Part shown: piece after piece, positions 54,075 to 64,000 of the stretch | How the letters are laid out: each line of letters opens with the position of its first letter | Numbering within the stretch: position 1 is the first letter of the stretch | From: Caenorhabditis remanei | Lineage: Eukaryota; Nematoda; Chromadorea; Rhabditida; Rhabditidae | Direction: 5' to 3' | Length of the DNA stretch: 64,000 nt | NCBI RefSeq assembly: GCF_010183535.1 | Contig: NC_071332.1 | Location: 20,894,001 to 20,958,000 of the forward strand | Notes under the pieces: generated by a model | Told to the model about the DNA's origin: nothing | Database searches by the model: none | The model's input: only the letters and a program-made list of their open reading frames with translations | Program-made: the position numbers and the translations under genes

Positions 54075-54740
54075 TTGATTTTCATTGATTTCTTCTCTTT
54101 TTTCTTGAATTTTCCTGTTTCTCTTTGTTACCATTTGTTGTTTTTTTCATGAATTGTTGTTAATCTTGTTAATCATACTATTTTCTACACACATATTTAG
54201 TTTACAATCTCGAAATTACTTGCGATTTCGAGTACGTAAAGCAAATTGACACAGAAAACTTAAAAGTCATTCCCTGACACAGCGCGACACTTTTCAATGA
54301 ATTTTTCATTCATTTACATTGTTTAATCATTTTTCAACTATCTCGAATCAAAAAATCTCTGAAAAACTTTTGCAAAACACCTATTTTCAGCTGCAAAAGT
54401 CCCATGTCTCGCTTCAAATTCCATTTTGCCAATACTGCGTTTTATAGTCCCCCCGGCCGTGTACTCCTCGTGGACAAGTCGATTTCGTTATTTTTCGTAT
54501 GATTTTCTTGTTTTTTTGCTATTTTTCGTTTAATTTTTGAAAATTTTCCCGTTTTTCTGTTGATAAATCGTGTAGTCTGACTGATTTACTATTTATAAAA
54601 CACGATTTCGTATAAATATAGTGCGAAAAGCTCAGTTGTGTTTATATTATAATAAAACCAGTCCGAATACATTACTTTTTAATAAAATTTACCTATTTAA
54701 ATTGGTTTCTAATCGTTTTTATTTCAGAAAACACTCAAAA
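54075..54740. other. intergenic between F1 and F2
   Basis: AT-rich; no ORF, repeat or RNA gene supported. A CCCCCCGGCCGTGTACTCC segment (~54449) and TATAAAACACGA/TATAAATATAGTG (54594-54620) precede F2 and may include its promoter. Confidence 0.35.
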
Positions 54741-55810
54741 ATGTTAGATTCCCCACCCGAGACAGCCAAAGAATTTTCTGATTTGCCGATTGATGTCATC
54801 GGAGAAATTGTAGAGAAAATGGAATTGAAAGAACAGTAAGTCAGATTGATTTTTAAATAAAATTACTAGCGAAAATTTCAGATTAATCCTCCGAAAAGTG
54901 TGCAAACAACTCCGAGATGTCGTCGATGAGCAAAAGACTTCCCCCTTTGAAGCGATTGAGATTTCGTGTGGAGATACAGAAATTTTCTGTCGATATAACT
55001 GTGAAGATGTGGTTTATGCATTGAGGATACCAAGGGATCATCATAATGCAAAAGTAGTTCATGGAGACGATTATATCGGAGTCGCATGCAACGATCTGAA
55101 AATGGCGTTGGGAAATCCGAAATTTGTTTTGCCCCGCTTCCGCTTTTTCTACAGAAGCTATAAAGAAAGTGTACCAAGTTTAGAATTCGAAACACTTGTA
55201 TCATTTCTGGAGTCCTTGGGCCACAAAGCGTCTGTTAGATCAGTGGATATCGATGCACCAGAAATCGACGCCACCATCAGAATTCTCTCATGTTTGAATC
55301 CCAAAACACTGAAATCTATCGAAACTCATCGATTCAAAATGTCTAGTTCGTGGAGTTTGACCGATTCGATAAAAAATAAATTAGATGAGTTGGCTGAAAT
55401 GGAACAATGGAAACAGGCAGAAGAATTGAGTTGTCCTCATCCAACTTTTCTTTTCAAGCCCGAGCATTTTTCGAGTTTCAAGCGAATCAATTTCAAAGAG
55501 TTTGGTTATGACAGCGGAGCACTTGAAAAATACAAAAAAGTGAGTTTATTTTCAGTTTTCAGAATTTTTTCCAAAGAAATAATTTCAGATATTTCTGGCA
55601 CCCTTGTCCAAAACTATCCTCCTCTCTATCGAACGTCGAGATGAGTTTCAATTAGATGAGTCTATTGAACTCCCCGGTACACCAGCTGCTCCAATTGAAC
55701 CGAATAGTGTAATTCGTCATTTCGATATCCCGAATTCGGAGGATTATTTGGAATATCACTTTTTGATAGGACAGCAGGGAATGACGATCACAAAGAAGAG
55801 TAGGGAGTGA
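54741..55810 (+). CDS. F-box/FTH protein without HTH exon (F2)
   Basis: Three exons (54741-54835, 54882-55539, 55589-55810) give 324 residues. It starts 'MLDSPPETAKEFSDLPIDVI', so the F-box begins at once; 'GEIVEKMELKEQLILRKVCK' is very close to F1. The FTH part contains 'ILSCLNPKTLKSIET' and 'EMEQWKQAEELSC'. The C-terminus 'DYLEYHFLIGQQGMTI' parallels F1 'DYLEINLRYRMEEMTI'. Loss of the HTH exon relative to F1 is the main difference. Probable SCF adaptor. Confidence 0.85.
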
Positions 55811-56220
55811 TAAATATTTGATTTAATAGAGTTTTATTGGTTGTTTTATCTATATTCGTACAATAAATGTTAACTTCAGAAAATTAATTTTTCCCCCGTC
55901 GCGTTGCGTGCGCGTCGCGGTTTTTATTGAAAGATACGACAAATAAACATTAAATTTAAATTTGGCACTCATCCAACTCTTTTTTGGCACCATGCCAACC
56001 GTAGTGCGACGGAGTGCGTTTACGCCACCATACGCTTCGCACCCTGTGCGTACCCAATACATTGATCGCTAGCCGATAACATCCCAAAGCGTGGTAGGAG
56101 CTGAAAAAGAATTCCAATTCAACAACAAGATTTCTCAAGCCAAGTTGATATAGTTTTGCCCTCCCCTCCTTCAAACAACCAGAACACAAACCATTTATTC
56201 ATATCTTTTTATTCCTATTA
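55811..56220. other. GC-rich, CpG-containing non-coding segment
   Basis: After AATAAATG-like signals, 55893-55920 (CGTCGCGTTGCGTGCGCGTC) and 55996-56050 (GTGCGACGGAGTGCG; ACGCCACCATACGC) are unusually CpG-rich for the window and may be the ends of a mobile element. I cannot define its borders, and no gene is seen. Confidence 0.35.
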
Positions 56221-56227
56221 TACGTAT

Positions 56228-57133
56228 TCAATAGAAAATGAGCCAAATAGTCGAGAAAAGCGCGTAGGTAACAGTAGGGATAAAGAATTTAACTCCTTGA
56301 TTTTCGACAGTTGTCGCTTCACTCGGATTCTCACCCGCCTCACTCGGTTTTCTCGGATTTTCATTCGTTTTTTTTTGGATTTTCGGTCGTTTTTTCCGGA
56401 TTTTCTGTCGTGGTTTTCGGTCTGAAAGCAAAATACAAGTAAATAGTAACTATATTTTCATTCACTCACTTTGCGACAACGCACAGACCATCATCGTTTT
56501 CATATCCACTGTCACACTTTGTTCCAGCTTCACCAGTTGGTCTCTCTTTATTCACAAACTCGAACTCCCCTCTGAAAAAGTGGATTTTTCCCTTTTTAAA
56601 TAAGTGATCAGATTCGAAACTCACTTTGGTCCTACTAAGCACAACACATAAATTTTACCAGAAATATCCGTTGGCTTGCAGGCGACGAATTTTTGAAGCG
56701 GTTGAACAAACTCCAGCTCTTGTTGACTATAAAAAGCGCGGTTATCAACTAGTTTTTTCTGCTCATCTTCGGTCTTCCCAGCAAATTCTTTCAATTTTGT
56801 TTCAAATTCAGTGTTGACTGTCTCATAGCTGTTAACAGCCACGTATCTCCAATCGGCACCAGCTTTATATATCTCGCGAACCTTCTCTACAGTGATTGGG
56901 TTAAGAATCGCCTCAAGATCTCTGCTCCATGTCTGAAAATAGGATTTTTGTGTTTGATTTAAATGTATCAAGTGACATACCCATTCGTGCATATCCGGTA
57001 CGGAATGGTCTTTTGCAAATTGACGACGAATCTTGTTGATATCCGGAAGAAAGTTCACGGTAACTTTATCAGTCAAAAGTGCTGCAGAGATCAAATTCGG
57101 GAGAAGGATGAAGGCACACAGAAGGCGGTTCAT
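56228..57133 (-). CDS. secreted CAP-like protein, probable GPI anchor behind an A9 frameshift
   Basis: Minus exons 57133-56981, 56932-56625, 56571-56470, 56421-56228. 'MNRLLCAFILLPNLISA' is a signal peptide. 'DINKIRRQFAKDHSVPDMHE|TWSRDLE' resembles the start of a CAP/SCP-like domain (N-x-x-R-x-x-FA ... NMxxLxW), and a Cys-rich 'GTKCDSGYENDDGLC' follows. The family call is tentative. In the last exon the spliced frame reads 'TTENPEKTTENP' and then meets TGA at ~56361, right after an A9 run (minus strand). The adjacent frame stays open to 56228 and ends in a hydrophobic tail typical of GPI signals ('FFIPTVTYALFSTIWLIFY'). One base in the A run decides between the two. Confidence 0.6.
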
Positions 57134-57139
57134 TTTTCT

Positions 57140-57620
57140 GGTTTTGTTTTTTTTTAAACTGATTTTTTCTTCGAAACCTTTTTTCTTTTATACGGCGGAT
57201 TTGAGATCTTATCAGTATGACCTTTTCATTTTAATAGGGTAATTTCACGGTTTTCATGCTAATTGCAATCAGGATGATTAAACGTGGAGAAATTGTCACG
57301 GGGAATTAGAAGAAAATCCAAAAAACAAACAAAGGAGATATTTTTATTTAAAAAACAATAAGAAACAAGTGAAAGAAAAGATTTTACCTGAGATTATACC
57401 AAAGAAAGAACATGTCGGGTTTATATTACAGAGCCGTGTCTTATGGATGTTACAGAGAAACATTCAAAAAAAGAACAAATTGAGCGGAACAGATCAAAAG
57501 AAAAAAGAGATGCATATAAAAGAATAAGATAAAAGTTATGGGGTTAGAAAGATCGCATTTCAATTATTTTCGTCATCTGAATCATCCGAGCCTTCCGATG
57601 GGCCTTTAACTCTTTTGAAG
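57140..57620. other. intergenic, no supported gene
   Basis: TTATCAGTATGACC (57210) lies ~80 nt upstream of the CAP-like gene start and is a possible GATA site. The rest is A-rich sequence between that gene and the 3' end of F3 with nothing to annotate. Confidence 0.35.
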
Positions 57621-57621
57621 C

Positions 57622-58832
57622 TTAGCTCGGGCCGGCTGTTAAGAACACAAAATGATCCGGGGCCGTATGCATCTGCCTCGAAAATATAACGATCTTGGTA
57701 GATTTTCTCTTCTTCCTCCTCTCCCTCTCCTGATTTTCCTCTTCTCGAGGGATTCCAAGAATCTCCAGAATGTCGAAATACTCTATACTTCTCTTTTTGG
57801 TCATAATACAGAGTGATTTGATTCTGGATGTCGAACTGAGAAGCGCCTGAAAATACTTTGATTGAAATAATATAGAATGAAAAATCTTACATGTTTGATA
57901 ATAATCATGTCCCCTTTGGTAATTGTAGTAACGCGTAAAGTAATATCTCGAAGATTCACCAATTTGGAGGTATCGGGGAGATTTTCCATTTCAATATTCA
58001 GTTTTCTCAGCATTTTGAACTGTTGCGTTTCCATAATTTTGTTCATCATATCCTTCTCAACTCTCAGACGAAAAATGGCTGGATTCAGTGCTAGCAGGAT
58101 TCCTGGCTTCATTTCAGATAAAATTTGAATCTCGATGTCTTCAAGAAATGGCAGATCCAATCTTTCCACGTGGAGCTGGTGCGGTAGAGAACTGAGAAGT
58201 GAGTCGAACTGTTTTAGAAACTTTTCCCTCGTCGCGTCGTTATGAATAGAGATATCCAGTTCTTCCAGTTGAAGCTTTGGATTCACAAGAATTAATTTCA
58301 TCTCTGCAATCAATATTTCTACAAGATCTTCTCCTTCCATCTCCACCCATTCTTCTCTACCATTTTCCAGCTTCATTTCTTTGTAGCAACAGTCTCCTCG
58401 TTTCATAATTGTAAGCCGTTGTTGGTTTAATCTAATCCGATATCCTTCGTTTTCTTTCTCATTCCACTGAAGAATAGATAAATCACCTCTCATTGGTTGA
58501 TAACCGATTTCATCTTTGAGAGTTCTGGAGACTTCTCGAAGTCGACGCCTAAATAGAAAAAATTCGATCTCAAACTCAGATGGTTTGACTAAAAACCCCA
58601 CCTCTCGTGGACTGTCAGCTGTTCAAGGATGTGCTCGAATGCTGTGATTGGTAAAGTGTATAGAGTCAGTGGTTTGGGTTCTTGGCTGAAATTAATAGAT
58701 AACAATTATACTTTATTAGGTTTCTTACATCTCCTCTTCTTCTGCTGTGAGCTGTTCGTTGGCATCCAAATTATCTTCATTTGGCTTGTAGTTCCAGCTG
58801 AAGAACCAATTCAAGACTCGAGTCACTGCCAT
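57622..58832 (-). CDS. F-box protein with divergent FTH-type C-terminus (F3)
   Basis: Four minus exons (58832-58729, 58685-58602, 58548-57891, 57846-57622) give 356 residues in agreeing phase. The F-box is 'LYTLPITAFEHILEQLTVHE'. The downstream part has the FTH-like pattern 'ILSEMKPGILLALNP' and 'QQFKMLRKLNI', with 'LQLEELDISIHNDATREKFL'. The C-terminus is strongly charged ('REEENQERERRKKRKSTK'). There is no HTH exon; the first exon is an unrelated acidic leader. Probable SCF adaptor. Confidence 0.75.
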
Positions 58833-59226
58833 GTATTTCTGAAAAAGTAGGCTTTGAATTTAGGTAGATTGAAAAAAAAAGAAGAAGAGGATACTTGCGG
58901 CAGCTGGTCATTAATTATACTCTGCGCCTACACTATCTAGATATCTAATCCGATGAAAAAAGGGGAATGAGAGGAAAGGGTAACACCATCACTATTATGA
59001 GGAGCATATGGTGTCGGCATTTTTTTGTTTAGGTGTTTAATTGGATAATTAGTATATAATATGGGAGAAAAACTACTATTTAAAACTATCATAAAGATCA
59101 GATGGTAAGAATGAGGACGTTTATTAGAAAAAGACGGTTTTGAAACTACTCAAATTATGAAAACCTCCCAAAAAACGTCTTGGGTGGTCTTTATGCAAAA
59201 AGAAGAAGAAGAAGAAGAGGAGAAGA

Positions 59227-59516
59227 GAGACGCAGAGAGTTTTGCCAACAAATAGTGAAAATAAGCAGAAGAATTGGTATGATAAGGGTGGTGGTCACTT
59301 GTGCTCTACATTAATTATATGTGTGAAATTAATATGGAGAAATAGTGTAAGAAGTGGAGAGGTTTAGAGAAAAAAGGGGGAAAACATCTGTTAATTCTTT
59401 TGTTGAGGAGAACTCTGCCTGAAGGTTAAAGGGGGAGAAAGTGTGAAGAGGGGACACCAATGGGTCAGAAAGAAAGAAAAAAGAGGAATAGGTAGGAAAA
59501 GTGAACGAGACGCAGA
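59227..59516 (-). promoter_or_regulatory. two TCTGCGTCTC motifs upstream of F3
   Basis: GAGACGCAGA occurs at 59227-59236 and 59507-59516 (minus-sense TCTGCGTCTC), 395 and 675 nt upstream of the F3 start. They show that the motif of the RNA units is also used near a protein gene. A (GAA)n run at 59201-59217 is adjacent. Confidence 0.35.
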
Positions 59517-59579
59517 GAATGTCCGAAGGGAGTATTGCATAAGGGGGAAATTGTCGGAGTAGATGCAATAGGCAATAGA

Positions 59580-60040
59580 TCTTCTAGCTGCCATGTCACC
59601 AGGCCTTCGTTATTCCGGTCGGTCTTGGTTTAAAGAAATCGGTGAGATTTTTCTTTCAAACTGGGTTCACTTGTCATAGTTGATGTACAAAATTATAACA
59701 AATAATTTATTGAGAAACCGAATAGCAAGACTTATCAAAAAGAAGACTTCAGGCTCTTCTATCAATTCTGATCCTATTATTGAACAATCGGATCTCCAAG
59801 TAAATTTTAACGCACATGCTATACAGGTGGAAGACATTTCAAAAGTTGGCTTCTTTCTTTCGAAACAGGAACTGGTAATTACTGATTTTAATATATGGGT
59901 GGTACGACACAAGTCAGTTTTCCAACTTTTATCACTTGTACTATTGAATGAACGCTAAGAAGAAACAGAGAACATTGTTTTGGCAACTGGTGTAACATAG
60001 AAAAGCCGAATATTGGCAAAAAAAAAAAATTGATTAACAT
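59580..60040. repeat. duplicated intergenic unit (also 61550-62000 and 63370-63970)
   Basis: The segments share CAGCTGCCA(C/T), GACATTT, GGAAGACAT and GTTGGC(T/A)TCTTTCTTTCG. They are the intergenic parts of a 1.8-1.9 kb tandem unit carrying F4, F5 and F6. Short open frames in them are not conserved between copies. Confidence 0.55.
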
Positions 60041-60043
60041 GCT

Positions 60044-61453
60044 CTAAATTCTCCGAATAGTGAAAACATTATCCTTTTCCTTAATACGCAAACGATGACT
60101 TGAATCCGGGATCTGATAACAAAATATGATACTTCCATCGTTCTTGATTCTACGTTCCATGGGAAAAGGTTCCTCTAACTCACGAAACGTGCCATCCGCT
60201 TGTACCATGCAACGTTCGAAAGAGGGGTTTTTGCCAAGGTTCTGAAAAAAATTAAATGTTTGTATTACATTTAAGCAGTTTGTAACTCACAGCTATCAAA
60301 AGATGTAAATGATTCAATTCCATTGACTTGACAAAAAGAGAGAAAGAACGGACGCTGTAGAACCGTGGAAAAGATCTCGAAGTAGTTTTACAGGAAAACA
60401 ATTCAGTGTGCTCTGCCTTCTTCCAATGTTCCAGTTCAAAGACTGGAGCTAGTTTTTTAGGACATCCGGTTACCAGAACTTTTTTTAAGACTCCAGGCTT
60501 CAAGTGAGACACAATTGTCAATGTTTCCTCAACACTTCCTTGAATTTCCGCTGTCTTCACATGCAATGAATGTGAGAAGCATTTCAATAATTGTTCTCTT
60601 TCTTCTGGGAACAAATCATCTGGCAGTATCAGATCTAGACGATCAATTCGGAGTTTTGGATGTTTCAAGACTTGAGCGAAACGATTGAATGCAGTCTCCA
60701 AGCCTTCATCAGGATTACCATTTCGAATGAAGCGCCCATTGTCACTTTTATATTCGAAGCCCATTTCATTAATATATAAACGAAAGACGTCTGGTGTCCA
60801 TTCTACAGCAATTAGTCGGAAAGTAGCAGGTTCGATGTCGACGACCGTTTTAAATTTCTTGGACGCGAGACGCAAGTGAACTCTGAAAAAGTTTGAATGG
60901 TCCTAATTTTACTGTTATCAAATGCTTGCCTCTCCTCTGGCTCCAAATATCCAGTCACCATTCCGAGTATCTCCAACGGCAACCCACTCAACGTCTTCTC
61001 CTTGGAGTCGATTCTGAAACATCGAGAGTTTTTCAACGAAGGAATTCTCTACTCAAATCTATACTCATTTTCACTGTGAGTTTAGGGAGAGCCGCAGTAC
61101 AATCCACTTAGTTGCCGGGCTGTGAACAGCCGGGCCTTGAACGACTCATAATTTTCATTTTGAAGTGAGTTATTCAAAGGCCCGCTCACGGCCCGCTCAC
61201 GGCCCGGACTCGGCCCGGTTGCAAGTGTGGGAATTCCTACTTACCTTCTCTCATGCTCGAAATCCACGACTCCACTGTAAAATCGATAATAATAGTATTC
61301 AAAATCACCGTATCCCATCGCATCCTCTCCATTTCTCTCACAAAAGTGGCGATAGCAGTCAAAAATTGGTTTCTTACTGAGTACCTCATAAAGAATGCAT
61401 GATTTCAGGTAGTTGGCACAGTTTTTAAGCAAATCCGTAGGGATTTTGTGCAT
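60044..61453 (-). CDS. F-box/FTH protein with N-terminal HTH (F4), GC-AG intron
   Basis: Four minus exons (61453-61245, 61013-60930, 60882-60291, 60241-60044) give 360 residues. Exon 1 is the Mos1-type HTH ('LKSCILYEVLSKKPIFDCYR...FEYYYYRFYSG'). Exon 2 is the F-box ('LSGLPLEILGMVTGYLEPEE'), and exon 3 the FTH domain ('IVSHLKPGVLKKVLVTG', 'ELEHWKKAEHTELF'). Intron 2 starts with GC (AG|GCAAGC at 60929-60928); the F5 orthologous site is GTAAG and the phase fits only this way. Intron 1 carries a GC-rich repeat (61095-61215). Probable SCF adaptor. Confidence 0.85.
61095..61215. repeat. GGCCCG-rich repeat in F4 intron 1
   Basis: It has GCCGGGCTGTGAACAGCCGGGC, split by an interrupted palindrome, and tandem ACGGCCCGCTC/ACGGCCCGGACTC words. 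It resembles the ends of the element at 7515-8155. It is absent from the short intron 1 of F5. Confidence 0.55.
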
Positions 61454-62007
61454 TGTATTGTGTAAATGAGTGGATAATCAATAAGAATCGGGGGAATGTT
61501 CTCGTTGGGTGTAAGAAGAATAGTGAGTGAATGGTGCATAGGTAAGCCGTCGTGAGATCCTCCAGCTGCCACTGTGGACTTTGGCTCTGGGAAATCGACC
61601 TGTGAAGACAATGGATCTTAGAGTGATAATTGACCAAATTAAGGTTTCAGAATTTAGGTTTACACCGCATAGCTTATGTACCGAACTCAAAAGAATCATT
61701 TATCAACAGAAGAACTTCAAAACTTGGAAACTTACAGACCGAAAAAGTTGAAAAGTTTTTATTAATAGAACAAAAACATTGATATGAAACGATATGACGA
61801 ATGTTCCATAAACACTAGCTTTGATTATGACACAAGAAGCTGGAAGACATTTTAGGTTGACCTCGTTCAAATGTTTCAACTTTTATCACTTGTACCATTT
61901 CGAATGAACATTTAGAAAAACACATAGAACATAGTTTTTGTTTGCAGCTTGTGTAACATATAATAGATAACCAAATATTCAAAAAAAAAACAATTGAATG
62001 ACGTGAT

Positions 62008-63262
62008 CTAAATTCTTCGAATAGTGTAAAACCCATCATTCCTCATGTGAATTTCCAAATAGTGTTTAGAATCCGGGATCTGATAACGAAGTCTGAGACT
62101 TCCATCGTTCTCAATTCTCTCTTCTATAGGAATAGGTTCCTCAATCTCATGAGACGTGACGGTGACGGCTTTTATTATGCAACATTGAAAAGATGGGTTT
62201 TTGGCAACGTTCTGAAAACGAATATTTGTATAAAATCGAATCAGTTTGAAACTCACTGATATCAAAAGATGCAAATCATTCATTTCCATAGAGGTGACAA
62301 GTATATCGAAATAACGGAAGCTGTAGAACATTGGAAATATCCTCGAAGTCGTTTGACAGGAAAACAGTTTAGTCAGCTCTGCCTGCTTCCAATGTTCCGA
62401 TTCAAAAATTGGAGCTAGTTCTTGAGGACATCCGGTTACAAGGATTCCTTTCAGGACTCCTGGCTTTAAGTGAGACACAATCGTCAGTGTATCCTCAACA
62501 CTTCCGTAAACATGCGCTTGCTCTACGTGCAAGGAATGTGGAAGGCATTTCAATAATTGTTCTTTTTCTTCTGGAAGCACGTCATCTGAGAACTTCAGGA
62601 TTAGACGATCAACATGGAGTTTCGGATGTTTCATGACTTGAGCGAAACGATCCAATGCACTTTCTAAGCCTTCATCAGAATAATCTTTTCGAACGAAACG
62701 TCCATTGTGTATTATATATTCGAAATAATTCTCATTTATATATAAACGGAAGACGTTTGGTGTCCATTCTACATCGATTAGTCTGAAAGTAACATGTTCC
62801 ATGTCAACGATCGCTTTGAACTTTTTGGACATAAGTCGTAGATGGGTTCTGAAAACATAGTAGAAGTATTTAGAGGCTCTCTATCCCTACTACGCAGACT
62901 TCCCGGCACTTAAGGAAGACTTACCTCTCTTCCGGCTCCAAATATCCAGTCACCATTCCGAGTATCTCTAACGGCAACCCGGTCAACGCCTTCTCCTTGG
63001 AGTCAATTCTGAAATATCTAGAGTTTTCCAAAGAATGAAACTCTACTACTCACCTTCTCTCATGCTCGAAATCTATGTCTCCACTATAAAATCGATAGTA
63101 CCAGTACTCAAAATCGTTGTATCCAATCGCATCATCTCCATTTGTCTCACAAAAATGGCGATAGCTGTCAAAAATAGGTTTTTTACTGAGTACCTCATAG
63201 AGAATGCATGATTTCAGGTAGTTCAAATTGTTTTTAAGCAAATCCGTAGGGATTTTGTGCAT
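62008..63262 (-). CDS. F-box/FTH protein with N-terminal HTH (F5)
   Basis: Four minus exons (63262-63054, 63008-62925, 62848-62257, 62211-62008) give 362 residues. It is very close to F4 along its length ('LKSCILYEVLSKKPIFDSYR', 'LTGLPLEILGMVTGYLEPEE', 'IVSHLKPGVLKGILVTG', 'ESEHWKQAELTKLF', ending 'YTIRRI' plus stop). All introns are GT-AG. Same inferred role as F4. Confidence 0.85.
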
Positions 63263-63976
63263 TTTTTGGGATGAATGAATGGAGAATCAATATGAATAGG
63301 AGGGAATGGTCTTGTTGTGGTCTAGGGGAAAAGTGAATGCTGCATGCAGCAGGCAAGTCGTCGTGAGACTCTCCAGCTGCCACTGTGGATGTAGGCTCTG
63401 GGAAATCGGTCTGGGAAGATAATGAATCTCAAGGTGATAATTGACCTAATTAAGGTTTCGGAATCTGGGTTCACCCGTCATAGCTTATGTATGTAGTTCT
63501 GACGAATCATTCATTAACAGATGTCAGCACTCAAAGTGTGAAACGTGGATTTGTTGGAGATGGTATGGAAGAAAAGTCATTTATATTAATACTTCGAAGT
63601 TTGAAAACTTTCAGTCAAAAAAATATTAAAATATTTTATTAATAGAGCAAAACATCGATATGAAAAGATTGAAACAATATGAAGAATGTTTTATCAACAC
63701 TAGCTTTAATTAAGGCACATACAATAAAACTGGAAGACATTTTAGAAGTTGGCATCTTTCTTTCGAAACAGGAACTTCTGGTGGTCAAGAAAGATGCTCA
63801 ACTCAAACTTTCAAGTGTTTCAATATTTGGATGGTACGACCGAAGGCAGTTTTTAAACTTTTATTATTTGCACCATTTCAAATAAACATTAAAAAAAACC
63901 AAAAGCATAGTGTGTGCAACTGATGAAACATAGAAAAGCCAAATATTCAAAAAAAAAGTAAATTGAATAACATGTT

Positions 63977-64000
63977 CTAAATTCTCCGAATAGTGGAAAT
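63977..64000 (-). CDS. C-terminal end of a further F4/F5 paralogue (F6, partial)
   Basis: The last 24 bases read, on the minus strand, seven codons ending 'STIRRI' and TAG, matching the last residues of F4 ('FTIRRI') and F5 ('YTIRRI'). The A-rich 3' flank before it matches those of F4 and F5. The gene continues beyond the window. Confidence 0.7.
   Translation of the reverse strand: MSTIRRI

Noticed and set aside
59680..63885. Plus-strand ORFs in intergenic units sharing 'FLSKQEL'
   Set aside because: Only a short stretch is shared, frames differ between copies and the 61.8 kb copy is broken; they are duplicated intergenic DNA.
1..64000. tRNA, rRNA or SL RNA genes
   Set aside because: I saw no cloverleaf with A and B boxes and no rRNA-like or spliced-leader-like sequence on either strand, though a covariance search was not possible.

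Overview
The window is nematode nuclear DNA, most likely from a Caenorhabditis species. It is AT-rich, the genes carry many short introns (about 42-55 nt) ending in the TTTCAG-type acceptor, and the families are typical of autosomal-arm clusters in that genus: C-type lectin-like proteins, F-box/FTH proteins, a BTB protein and a chemoreceptor. Gene models were built by hand by joining exons whose splice phases agree; most close with a total length divisible by three.

Region 1 (1-15.2 kb, + strand) is a tandem cluster of two interleaved families. One is a set of type II membrane proteins with a vWA-like ectodomain marked by a 'FAYSND' strand (B1-B5). The other is C-type lectin-like (CTLD) genes (4462-5414, 13792-15201, and a broken copy at 8.2-9.2 kb). 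The CTLD gene at 13792 has the same cytoplasmic/transmembrane N-terminal module as the vWA-like genes, so anchor exons have been shuffled between families. Region 2 (15.3-19.0 kb) is a divergent pair of paralogous genes of unknown function. Region 3 (19.5-24.4 kb) holds a minus-strand spliced, apparently non-coding locus, a 64-residue protein gene and a minisatellite.

Region 4 (24.9-42.1 kb) is a chemoreceptor gene followed by seven genes of a soluble, helix-rich family (A1-A7). Most members have a hydrophobic segment followed by a coiled coil, and most have TATA boxes and TGATAA (GATA-factor) sites just upstream, suggesting inducible intestinal expression. Region 5 (37.6-47.5 kb) carries a repeated family of minus-strand transcription units with many 40-76 nt exons, nearly all containing CGGGTT. 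Their exons are mostly closed in all frames, and they share a promoter module built around TCTGCGTCTC. I regard this as the best candidate for something undescribed.

Region 6 (47.9-52.6 kb) has one intact small BTB gene whose first intron contains an 8-bp-TSD MITE, several decayed BTB copies, and five clusters of a roughly 32-nt palindromic repeat (AGCGCTG...CAGCGCT). Region 7 (52.7-64.0 kb) has F-box/FTH genes F1-F6, three of them with an N-terminal Mos1-transposase-like HTH exon, plus one secreted CAP-like gene with a probable homopolymer frameshift. Together the genes suggest an environment- or pathogen-facing, rapidly duplicating chromosome-arm region. That functional reading is inference from gene families and promoter motifs.
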